Shown here in pieces: positions 7,335-13,694 of a stretch of DNA of 17,556 bases. Each line of letters starts with the position of its first letter. Position 1 is the stretch's first letter. The notes under the pieces were generated by a model. The model did no database searches and was not told the DNA's origin. It saw nothing but the letters and a program-made list of their open reading frames with translations. The position numbers and the translations under genes were made by a program. The stretch spans positions 1-17,556 of the forward strand of contig CAKQWL010000060.1 of NCBI GenBank assembly GCA_934278965.1, written 5' to 3'. This stretch comes from an uncultured Clostridia bacterium (GTDB lineage: Bacteria > Bacillota > Clostridia > Peptostreptococcales > Anaerovoracaceae).

Positions 7335-8528
7335 TTACTCTTCTGTGTAATTATCGAAGTACCCCTGGATAAAGACGATCGGCGTTCCCTTATCACCGGA
7401 GCCGGATGTCAGATCACAAAGTGAACCGATCAGATCCGTCAGCCTTCTCGGAGTCGTGCCCTGTGACACCATCTGTCCGACCAGATCGCTGTCCTTCTTC
7501 CGGATGTATTCCGAAATCGCCTCTTTCAGAGCGTCGCCCGAAAGATGTGCAAAATCGTTATCCGCCAGATACTTGAGCTTCACCTCATTCGGCTGCCCCT
7601 CCAGCCCGGCTGTATAAGCCGGTGAAACCACCGGGTCCGCCAGCTCCCAAATTTTTCCCACCGGGTCTTTGAAGGCACCGTCTCCGTAGATCATTACCTC
7701 GACCTGCTTTCCGGTCGCCTTTCGGATCGCTTCCTGAATCCCGTCCACAACCGGCTGACAATTTCTCGGGAAGAGCTTTACACTGTGCTCCGTCGCCTTG
7801 TTCGATCCAAGCAGTCCGTAATTTTCATTGTATCCGCTTCCGTCCACTGGAGCAGTCAGGATCTCATCCAGTCCGTAAACGGTTTCCGCACCGGCCATAC
7901 GGAGAAGCTTCTTGCTCCTCTCACGGCTGTGAATATCGCAGCAGAGAACATGCTTGGTATAAGGGAGAATGCTGCGGCAGTCATTCGCGAGAATAATCTC
8001 AACCTCACATCCGGCGCTTTCGATCAATTCCTTATAATAAGAGATATAATCCACTCCGGTAAACGGATGCTTGACACTTCCGAAAAGTTCTCTGTATCTG
8101 GCTTCTGTCAGAACATCCTTCCATGGATCTACCCCTTTTTCATCCAGCATATCCAGACTGATCAGATGGTTGCCCACCTCATCCGACGGATAACTCAGCA
8201 TCAGCACCATCTTCTTGGCGCCGGACGCGATGCCCCGGAGACAGATGGCGAAACGGTTCCTCGACAGAATCGGAAAAATCACCCCAACTGTATTGTCCGC
8301 ATACTTTGCTTTGATGTCCGCGGCAATCTGATCCACACTTGCGTAATTTCCCTGCGCTCTTGCCACGACCGCTTCCGTCACCGCAATGACATCCCGATCA
8401 CCGATCGTAAAATCACCGTTTGCCTGCGCCGCAAGAATGCTGTCGGAAACAATCTTTACGATATCGTCTCCCTCTCGTACAATCGGTGCTCTTACACCTT
8501 TGGACACTGTTCCTATCAATCTCTCCAT
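7335..8528 (-). CDS. CofE-like protein (coenzyme F420-0:L-glutamate ligase family)
   Basis: A 397-residue protein that I recognise from clostridial genomes under the F420-0:glutamyl ligase name. The N-terminal part has the CofE-type core GDDIVKIVSDSI ... GDRDVIAVTEAVVARAQGN (about 20-61). The C-terminal part has YGDGAFKDPVGKIWELADPV, PAYTAGLEGQPNE and DLTSGSGDKGTPIVFIQGY, consistent with the nucleotide/metal-binding half of the family. True CofE adds glutamates to F420 and is about 250 residues long; this version has extra central sequence (about 120-260). No other F420 gene is in the window. It is likely a soluble ligase-type enzyme acting on another substrate (inference). AAGGAG lies 6 bases before the ATG. 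It is the last gene of the whiA-HAD-rlmD operon, 46 bases after a small ORF. Confidence 0.75.
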   Translation of the reverse strand: MERLIGTVSKGVRAPIVREGDDIVKIVSDSILAAQANGDFTIGDRDVIAVTEAVVARAQGNYASVDQIAADIKAKYADNTVGVIFPILSRNRFAICLRGIASGAKKMVLMLSYPSDEVGNHLISLDMLDEKGVDPWKDVLTEARYRELFGSVKHPFTGVDYISYYKELIESAGCEVEIILANDCRSILPYTKHVLCCDIHSRERSKKLLRMAGAETVYGLDEILTAPVDGSGYNENYGLLGSNKATEHSVKLFPRNCQPVVDGIQEAIRKATGKQVEVMIYGDGAFKDPVGKIWELADPVVSPAYTAGLEGQPNEVKLKYLADNDFAHLSGDALKEAISEYIRKKDSDLVGQMVSQGTTPRRLTDLIGSLCDLTSGSGDKGTPIVFIQGYFDNYTEE

Positions 8529-8574
8529 TTACTTTCTCCTTCGTTTCTCTTTCTATGAATTCTATGAAAAATAA

Positions 8575-8721
8575 TTATTTTGATCTGTTTTTCTTTCCGA
8601 CATCTCCGCGATAAAACGCCTTCTTTCCCGTTTTTTCCGCGATTTCCTCAAAGGTCCGCATCATTTTTGCAGGATCCGTCTCTTTTTGCTTTTTCGGCTT
8701 AAAAATCTTCATCCATTCCAT
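8575..8721 (-). CDS. Small basic ORF (48 aa) overlapping the end of rlmD
   Basis: The reverse strand carries ATG at 8721 and TAA at 8575. The product starts MEWMKIFKPKKQKE and ends AFYRGDVGKKNRSK, with a helix-like EEIAEKTGKK segment between (about 25-34). It has 13 lysines in 48 residues and no membrane segment. AGGAAGTG inside the rlmD reading frame lies about 6 bases before the ATG. The first 23 bases overlap the rlmD 3' end in another frame, the usual arrangement for translational coupling. A shorter start at 8712 is possible. The non-overlapping 124 bases would otherwise be an unexplained gap in a tightly packed operon. I recognise no family; a nucleic-acid or ribosome-associated role would fit its charge but is a guess. 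Confidence 0.55.
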   Translation of the reverse strand: MEWMKIFKPKKQKETDPAKMMRTFEEIAEKTGKKAFYRGDVGKKNRSK

Positions 8722-10186
8722 CCCGATCACTTCCTTTCCGGACAAGCAGCGATACCACTTCTACATTTCCGCAGCGCGGGAACATATCGACCGGCGTCGC
8801 CTCCTTCAGCTCATACCGCTCCGAAAGAATGCGAATGTCTCTCGCCAGCGTCGCCGCATCACAGGAAACATAGATGATCTTCTCCGGCGCGGCCTTCTGG
8901 ATCGTATCCAAAAGACTTGCGTCACATCCGCTTCTCGGCGGATCGACAATCACGATATCCGGTGTTTTTCCGTTCACATAAAATCCGTCCCGGTCCGTAT
9001 ATCCATCCACCAGATCGTGGATCTTCTCTTCCGCAAGACCGCAGAAAAATTCCGCATTGACAAGGCCGTTGATGACCGCATTGCGATTCGCGTCAATGAC
9101 AGCGCCCTTGACCGCCTCAATCCCGTAAACTCTTCCCGGTTTTTCCGGTTTTATCCTCCGCATACGGTCCGCGAGAACAAGTCCGATTGTCCCGACACCG
9201 CAGTACAGATCGAAAACAGTCTCATCCCCCTTCAGGCCGGCATACTCTGCCACTTTGCCGTAAAGGACCTCCGTCTGCTGCGGATTCACCTGATAAAACG
9301 CGGCCGGAGACACTTCAAACCGAAGTCCCATACATTCGGACAAAATCGTCGGTTTTCCGGCAATAACTTTATATTCCTCTCCCGTTATCCGAGAACTTTT
9401 TCCCTGATTGATATTCAGGACGATACTTTCAAGGCTGTACCCGGCATCTGCGACCGCATCATCGAGCATCCCCGCTAATTTCTCAGCATTCGGAATTCCC
9501 TTTCCGTTAATGACCAGAATCACCATGACCTCCCCGGTTGCTTCCGCCGTCTTGACGATCAAATGCCGGATCAGGCCCTTCTGCCACTTTTCCTCATACG
9601 CGGTGATATGATCCTCCTCCATAAAACGCCGAAGGGCCGAAGCCGCCGCGAGTGCACTGCGGCTTTGCAGGAGACAGTCCTCCAAATCGGTCAGATCATG
9701 TGTACCGCGTGCGTAAAACCCGACTTTTGGTTTGGATACAGGCGAAACAATCCCGCCCTTTCGGGTAATAATCCCGCCGGTGCTTACCGGAAACTGCGCC
9801 TTGTTTCGATAGCGAAGGATCTGCTCTGCACCGAGGATCGGGGCCAGATCAGGTTCTTCGATACCGGCAATCCGCACCAATTTATCGCGGACCTGCTTTT
9901 CTTTCAGCGCCAACTCCGCTTCATACGAAATCCCGCGAAAACTGCATCCCCCGCACATCTTTTCGTAAGGGCAGTCCGACGGGATCCGGTCCGGGGATGG
10001 CCGCTCCATTTCAAAAAGGCGGCCGGTCGCATAATTCTTTCTTACCGCCGTAACACGGGCTGAGACAAGATCTCCCGGAACGGTATCGGATACAAAGACC
10101 GCCATTCCGTTGTATCGCCCGATGCCGTTTCCGGTACTGCTGATATCTTCAATGTAAATTCCCGAAAGAATCTGTCCTTTTTCCAT
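8699..10186 (-). CDS. rlmD: 23S rRNA (uracil-5-)-methyltransferase RlmD/RlmCD
   Basis: A 495-residue enzyme of the RumA/TrmA class that forms 5-methyluridine in 23S rRNA (U1939, and in Bacillus also U747) with S-adenosylmethionine. It has an N-terminal TRAM RNA-binding domain (about 1-60). Iron-sulfur ligands C72, C78, C81 and C171 keep the C-x5-C-x2-C spacing of RumA. SPAAFYQVNPQQ (293-304) and the SAM loop DLYCGVGTIG (326-335) follow, then DPPRSGC (415-421), the catalytic cysteine C442 in YVSCDAATLARD and the general base E476. All key residues are present, and length is normal. It starts two bases after the HAD gene's stop, and a small ORF overlaps its end. Substrate choice between one and two rRNA sites cannot be told from sequence. 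Confidence 0.95.
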   Translation of the reverse strand: MEKGQILSGIYIEDISSTGNGIGRYNGMAVFVSDTVPGDLVSARVTAVRKNYATGRLFEMERPSPDRIPSDCPYEKMCGGCSFRGISYEAELALKEKQVRDKLVRIAGIEEPDLAPILGAEQILRYRNKAQFPVSTGGIITRKGGIVSPVSKPKVGFYARGTHDLTDLEDCLLQSRSALAAASALRRFMEEDHITAYEEKWQKGLIRHLIVKTAEATGEVMVILVINGKGIPNAEKLAGMLDDAVADAGYSLESIVLNINQGKSSRITGEEYKVIAGKPTILSECMGLRFEVSPAAFYQVNPQQTEVLYGKVAEYAGLKGDETVFDLYCGVGTIGLVLADRMRRIKPEKPGRVYGIEAVKGAVIDANRNAVINGLVNAEFFCGLAEEKIHDLVDGYTDRDGFYVNGKTPDIVIVDPPRSGCDASLLDTIQKAAPEKIIYVSCDAATLARDIRILSERYELKEATPVDMFPRCGNVEVVSLLVRKGSDRDGMDEDF

Positions 10187-10188
10187 CT

Positions 10189-10854
10189 TTATTCCCGACC
10201 TTCGAACACAAAATCCGAAAGCTCCTTCACTGTTTTAAAATAATAATCCGCATGCGCACGCATAAAGGCTTCCACCTCCGGAAGCAGGCCGTGGGACCAT
10301 CCGGCCGCGGCGAACTCAACACCGCAGGCCTTCGCCATATCGTACCCGAGCCGGAGATCGTCCACCATTAAGCAGTCTTCCGGAGTGAGGGACAGCTTTT
10401 CAAAAATCTGCAGCATCGGATATGGATGCGGCTTACGCTGTTCGCTTGGAAGCTCCCAGCCATAGACAAGATCCAGGTGGATTCCATGCTCCCGATAATG
10501 CCGTTCAATCTCAGACTTCTCGGAATGGGACACGACACAAATGTATCCGCCCTCTTTCTGAAAGCGCCGTACCAGATCGAGAAAACCCTCATAAAAGTCC
10601 GGCGTCTTGTCATGAATATAATCCTTCCAAATCTCGTACTCCCGCTGCATCTCCTGCTCGGTGAAGCCAAGCTCTCCTGTGCAGAACTCCGCAAAACCCG
10701 GATCAAAACACTTGTGTGTAAATTCTGCCAGCGTATACGGTTTATGCTCCGGCCGAAGCTCTTTCATAATGATCTGAAACGACGGATAATGAAGTTCCGG
10801 CGTACTTTTTACAGCTGTATCGTCATGATCCAGCACCAAACAACGATATCTCAA
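10189..10854 (-). CDS. HAD-superfamily hydrolase (phosphatase, PGP/beta-PGM-like)
   Basis: A 221-residue soluble hydrolase with all four HAD motifs: D9/D11 in LDHDDT (motif I), S109 in VVSHS (motif II), K141 in RKPHP (motif III) and D165/D166 in MVDDLRLG (motif IV). Residues 15-95 form an alpha-helical cap of the phosphoglycolate-phosphatase/phosphoglucomutase type. The substrate is unknown. The start codon is TTG at 10854, supported by AGGGGG 5 bases before it; no ATG gives motif I intact. It lies 89 bases after whiA and 2 bases before rlmD, so it is in the same operon. Confidence 0.92.
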   Translation of the reverse strand: MRYRCLVLDHDDTAVKSTPELHYPSFQIIMKELRPEHKPYTLAEFTHKCFDPGFAEFCTGELGFTEQEMQREYEIWKDYIHDKTPDFYEGFLDLVRRFQKEGGYICVVSHSEKSEIERHYREHGIHLDLVYGWELPSEQRKPHPYPMLQIFEKLSLTPEDCLMVDDLRLGYDMAKACGVEFAAAGWSHGLLPEVEAFMRAHADYYFKTVKELSDFVFEGRE

Positions 10855-10882
10855 TTTCTTCCCCCTGCCTTCCGGCTTTTTC

Positions 10883-10913
10883 GGGCGCGTTCCGATTGCG
10901 CCCCTTTTCTTTT
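10883..10913 (+). terminator. Hairpin with T-tract facing the plus strand, between whiA and the HAD gene
   Basis: GGGCGC (10883-10888) pairs with GCGCCC (10898-10903) around a 9-base loop and is followed on the plus strand by CTTTTCTTTT. Read on the minus strand, where the genes lie, no T-run follows. It therefore looks like a terminator for transcription antisense to whiA, or only a structured spacer. Confidence 0.35.
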
Positions 10914-10943
10914 ATGGAAATGATCCTCTGAAGGACTCTTGAA

Positions 10944-11897
10944 CTATTCTGTAATTTTTTCCGCAATCTCCTCAATCCGGCGCAGCCGATTGTTCAGTCC
11001 GGACTTTTTCAAAGGAGGCGTGCAAAGATCCGCTAATTCCTGAAGCGTCGCGTCCGGGTTGTCCCTCCGCAGGATTGCCGCATCCCTCAGCTTCGGCGGC
11101 AGGGAAGATAGCCCTCGGACACGCTGAATCTTGTCAATAGCCGCAATCTGCCGCAGAGCCGTATTCATAGTCTTGTCCAGATTGGCATTGTCACAGTTCG
11201 ACAGGCGGTTTGCCTTGTTTCTCATTTCCTTTGTCATTCGAATCTCTTCGAACTCAAAGAATTTCTGATGCGCTCCCATAATATTCAGGAGATCCGCAAT
11301 CTGATCCGCTTCCTTCACATAGACGATGTAGCTTTTTCGGCGCTGCACGACCCTCGCGGAGAGGTCCACAAAGCTGTTGATCAGTTTTCGAAGGTCCCCC
11401 GCCAAGGTTTCCGTTGAACAAACCAGCTCAAAATGATAAGCCTTTTCCGGATCACTCATCGTTCCGACTCCGAGAAAAGCACCTCGAAGATACGCCTTGC
11501 GGCAGCATTTTGTCTTAATCAAACCGGCATAAATGCCGTCGCTGATGTAATTCATTCCCTCCCGAATCATCAGGATCCCGGATTCCCGCAGGATCGGCTC
11601 CGCCTTCTGACCCTCGCGGTCGTCCAACACCAGCATATACTGCCTTCCCTTTTTCAGTGCCACGCCCTCACTGATCTCAAGTGCCGCATCGACATCAAAA
11701 TAATCCTTAATCATCTTCATATAATGTCGTGCCGTTGCCGGATTATCTGTCGCAATGACGAGCTTCATTCTGCCGCCGCCAACCAGCTTTACACTTCCGC
11801 ACATGCGAATAAAACCGGCGATTTCCGCCAGCATGCAGCATTTTTTTTCTGGCTCGATTCGCGCCAATTCGCCCTTCGTATCGGACGAAAAACTCAT
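10944..11897 (-). CDS. whiA: DNA-binding regulator WhiA
   Basis: A 317-residue protein that matches WhiA along its length. It begins MSFSSDTKGELARI. The N-terminal homing-endonuclease-like domain includes the block CCRKAYLRGAFLGVGTMSDP (about 131-150), and the C-terminal helix-turn-helix region has RLSNCDNANLDKT, LPPKLRDAA and TLQELADLC followed by KSGLNNRLRRIEEIA. WhiA lacks nuclease activity; in Streptomyces it controls sporulation septation and in Bacillus it affects cell division and chromosome segregation. GGGAGG lies 8 bases before the ATG. In most Firmicutes it follows rapZ and yvcK; here it has its own promoter and heads a different operon (HAD, rlmD, small ORF, CofE-like). Confidence 0.96.
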   Translation of the reverse strand: MSFSSDTKGELARIEPEKKCCMLAEIAGFIRMCGSVKLVGGGRMKLVIATDNPATARHYMKMIKDYFDVDAALEISEGVALKKGRQYMLVLDDREGQKAEPILRESGILMIREGMNYISDGIYAGLIKTKCCRKAYLRGAFLGVGTMSDPEKAYHFELVCSTETLAGDLRKLINSFVDLSARVVQRRKSYIVYVKEADQIADLLNIMGAHQKFFEFEEIRMTKEMRNKANRLSNCDNANLDKTMNTALRQIAAIDKIQRVRGLSSLPPKLRDAAILRRDNPDATLQELADLCTPPLKKSGLNNRLRRIEEIAEKITE

Positions 11898-11939
11898 CGG
11901 TCATTCCTCCCTGTCAGCAAGACACAAAATTACTTGTAC

Positions 11940-11968
11940 ATTGTATCACAAGTCTTTTCGATAGTAAA
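11940..11968 (-). promoter_or_regulatory. Promoter of the whiA operon
   Basis: On the minus strand TTTACT (11963-11968), a 17-base spacer and TACAAT (11940-11945), with TG one base before the -10 box. Transcription would start near 11933, about 35 bases before the whiA start codon. Confidence 0.65.
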
Positions 11969-11984
11969 GAAGAGATGTTTTCCG

Positions 11985-12018
11985 CAAAGAAAGAGGCGCA
12001 GTCCTTCCGAACTGCGCC
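11985..12018 (-). terminator. Probable terminator after the MalY/PatB-type gene
   Basis: A perfect 8-pair GC-rich stem (11995-12002 with 12011-12018, 8-base loop) lies 32 bases after the aminotransferase stop. The T-tract on the minus strand is interrupted (TCTTTCTTTG), so it may be leaky. The whiA promoter lies just beyond. Confidence 0.6.
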
Positions 12019-12049
12019 GATTCCCTTTCTTTTGAGCTCTCGATCATTT

Positions 12050-13243
12050 TTATTTTTCCAAAACATACTTCTCCAAGCGATCGCACGCTTCCTGAATCAA
12101 TGCCGGCGGAATGGCAACATTGATACGGATATGGCACGGTCCGTGGAACGGACGGCCGTCCTGCGTGGAAACCCCGTAATCCCACATCTTTTTCTGCAGT
12201 TCGCCAATCGTGATATGATGCTTCTCGCAGTAATCGGTCGCGTCCACAAAAAGAAGATACGTTCCCTGCGGCAGTGTCATCTTAAACCCATATCCTTCCA
12301 GGAATGCTTTCATTGTATCGATATTCTTCGCCAGCACCTGATTCAGCTCATCGACCCACTCGTGGCCTTCCGGCTTATACGCACCAACCAGTGCGTGCTG
12401 CGAGAATACATTGATGTCATTATAATGAGAAAGCGAACCTTCTTTGTCGATTCTGTCTCTCAGATATTTGCTGTATACAATATGATAGCTTCCGATCAGA
12501 CCCGCCAAGTTGAAGGTCTTCGTCGGCGCATACTGCGCAATGGTGTGCGTTCTTGCGTATTCCGAAACAAGCTGCGTCGGAATATGCTTGAATCCCGGAC
12601 GAATCAGATCTGACCAGATTTCATCGGATACCACATAAACATGATGCTTTTCGAAGATTGCCATCGCCTTCTCCAGCTCTTCTCTTTCCCAAACACGACC
12701 GCTCGGATTGTGCGGAGAACAGAAAACGCATACATGAATATTGTTTTCTTTAATCTTCTTCTCCATATCCTCGTAATCCATACGATAGATATTATTTTCG
12801 TCCAGTTTCAGTTCGGAAAGAACGATGTTATACCCGTTGTTCTCCAGGCAGCCGGTAAATCCGATATAAGTCGGCGAATGTACCAAGATGCTGTCTCCAT
12901 TGGAAGAGAGTGCGTTGACTGCTGCCATCACGCCTCCGAGAACACCGTTTTCATAACCGAGATGCTTTCTTTCCAGACCAACCACACCATTTCTCTTTGT
13001 CTGCCAGTCAATAATCGAGTTCCAATACTCATCGGAGGTCTTAAAATATCCGAAGCAAGGATGCTTTGCTCTTTCTGCTATCGCATCTGTAATCGTCGGG
13101 CAAGTCGCGAAACTCATATCCGCAACCCACATCGGAATCACACTCCAACCTTCTTTCGGAGGTGTCGGATCGTCCTCCAGAACATCTACCGCCCATGCGT
13201 CATGCCCTCTACGGTCGATAATCGACTCAAAATCATATTTCAT
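12050..13243 (-). CDS. MalY/PatB-type PLP-dependent cystathionine beta-lyase / aminotransferase
   Basis: A fold-type I PLP enzyme of about 397 residues. Numbering from an upstream ATG, the key residues are N183 in CSPHNPSG, D211 in SDEIWSD, the PLP lysine K246 in APTKTFNLAG, and the carboxylate-binding R377 in HIRINVAIP. The opening MKYDFESIIDRRG...WAVD and PMWVADMSFATCP (41-53) are hallmarks of the MalY/PatB group. These enzymes cleave C-S bonds of cystathionine or cysteine, giving homocysteine or H2S, pyruvate and ammonia. I prefer the ATG at 13243 because it matches the family start; an ATG at 13255 sits directly against AGGAAAGG, which leaves little spacing. It is a single-gene unit with its own promoter and leader. 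A general aminotransferase is the other possibility. Confidence 0.88.
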   Translation of the reverse strand: MKYDFESIIDRRGHDAWAVDVLEDDPTPPKEGWSVIPMWVADMSFATCPTITDAIAERAKHPCFGYFKTSDEYWNSIIDWQTKRNGVVGLERKHLGYENGVLGGVMAAVNALSSNGDSILVHSPTYIGFTGCLENNGYNIVLSELKLDENNIYRMDYEDMEKKIKENNIHVCVFCSPHNPSGRVWEREELEKAMAIFEKHHVYVVSDEIWSDLIRPGFKHIPTQLVSEYARTHTIAQYAPTKTFNLAGLIGSYHIVYSKYLRDRIDKEGSLSHYNDINVFSQHALVGAYKPEGHEWVDELNQVLAKNIDTMKAFLEGYGFKMTLPQGTYLLFVDATDYCEKHHITIGELQKKMWDYGVSTQDGRPFHGPCHIRINVAIPPALIQEACDRLEKYVLEK

Positions 13244-13274
13244 AGAATCACTCATCCTTTCCTGATAAACTCCG

Positions 13275-13300
13275 AAGCCGGTGCCGTCCGGCGCCGGCTT
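13275..13300 (-). promoter_or_regulatory. Strong GC-rich hairpin in the 5' leader of the MalY/PatB-type gene
   Basis: Arms 13275-13286 and 13289-13300 pair over 12 positions (one G-T) with almost no loop, so the outer 10-11 pairs form in practice. It lies between the predicted transcription start (about 13320) and the ribosome site near 13257. No T-run follows on the minus strand, so it is not a plain terminator. It may stabilise the mRNA or influence translation. The palindrome GTTAGTCTAAC (13312-13322) at the predicted start site may be an operator. Confidence 0.45.
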
Positions 13301-13326
13301 GCCTTTCTACCGTTAGTCTAACACAC

Positions 13327-13355
13327 ATTATCCGGGTATAAAAGTATAAAAACAA
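13327..13355 (-). promoter_or_regulatory. Promoter of the MalY/PatB-type gene
   Basis: On the minus strand TTGTTT (13350-13355), a 17-base spacer and GATAAT (13327-13332). It lies just downstream of the terminator of the preceding small gene, where a new promoter is expected. Confidence 0.55.
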
Positions 13356-13392
13356 AGAAAAACTCGGAACAGTTGTAAAATTCCGAGTTTTT
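13350..13392. terminator. Terminator after the 66-residue small gene
   Basis: A perfect 12-pair stem (13358-13369 with 13381-13392) encloses an 11-base loop. The stem's own T-run continues on the minus strand as TTTTTCTTTGTTTTT, making it a good terminator for the small gene that ends at 13418. It could also work in the other direction. Confidence 0.88.
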
Positions 13393-13417
13393 CGCCGTGC
13401 GGCCTGCGCACGTCTTT

Positions 13418-13618
13418 TTACTTTTCGTCCTTGGTTTCCGGGAAGAAATCTTTACCGTCCACATGATTTGCGTCTCCGATTTCCTTCGAATTCTCACGCG
13501 CCGTCTGTCCTGCCTTTGTTCTGAGCTTATTCAGCTCTTCAAACTGCATCGCATTCTGACGAAAAACATCCGTATACGTTCTCCCCGTCATATCGCTTTT
13601 TTCGTTCTTTTTTGCCAT
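13418..13618 (-). CDS. Small hydrophilic protein (66 aa), unknown function
   Basis: I place the start at 13618, where AAGGAGG lies 8 bases before the ATG; an upstream in-frame start at 13660 has no such site. The product is charged and soluble with no membrane segment. It begins MAKKNEKSDMTGRTYTDVFR, has a likely helix FEELNKLRTKAGQTA, and ends in an acidic, lysine-rich tail DFFPETKDEK. It lies 77 bases after ileS and is closed by a strong terminator. I do not recognise the family. Just upstream is CATACTA, the -10 consensus of the forespore sigma factor SigG, so a small spore protein is one possibility (inference). Confidence 0.75.
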   Translation of the reverse strand: MAKKNEKSDMTGRTYTDVFRQNAMQFEELNKLRTKAGQTARENSKEIGDANHVDGKDFFPETKDEK

Positions 13619-13639
13619 TTTTATCGCCTCCTTGCCACT

Positions 13640-13667
13640 TAGTATGCGCAAAGAGAGCAATTTTTAA
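13640..13667 (-). promoter_or_regulatory. Possible SigG/SigF-type promoter of the 66-residue gene
   Basis: On the minus strand CATACTA (13640-13646) matches the SigG -10 consensus exactly. Fifteen bases upstream lies TTAAAA (13662-13667), four of six matches to TGAATA. The start site would fall close to the AAGGAGG, leaving a leader of only about 15-20 bases, which weakens the call. Confidence 0.3.
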
Positions 13668-13694
13668 CAACATAAAAAGTCAATAGAACTCTTA

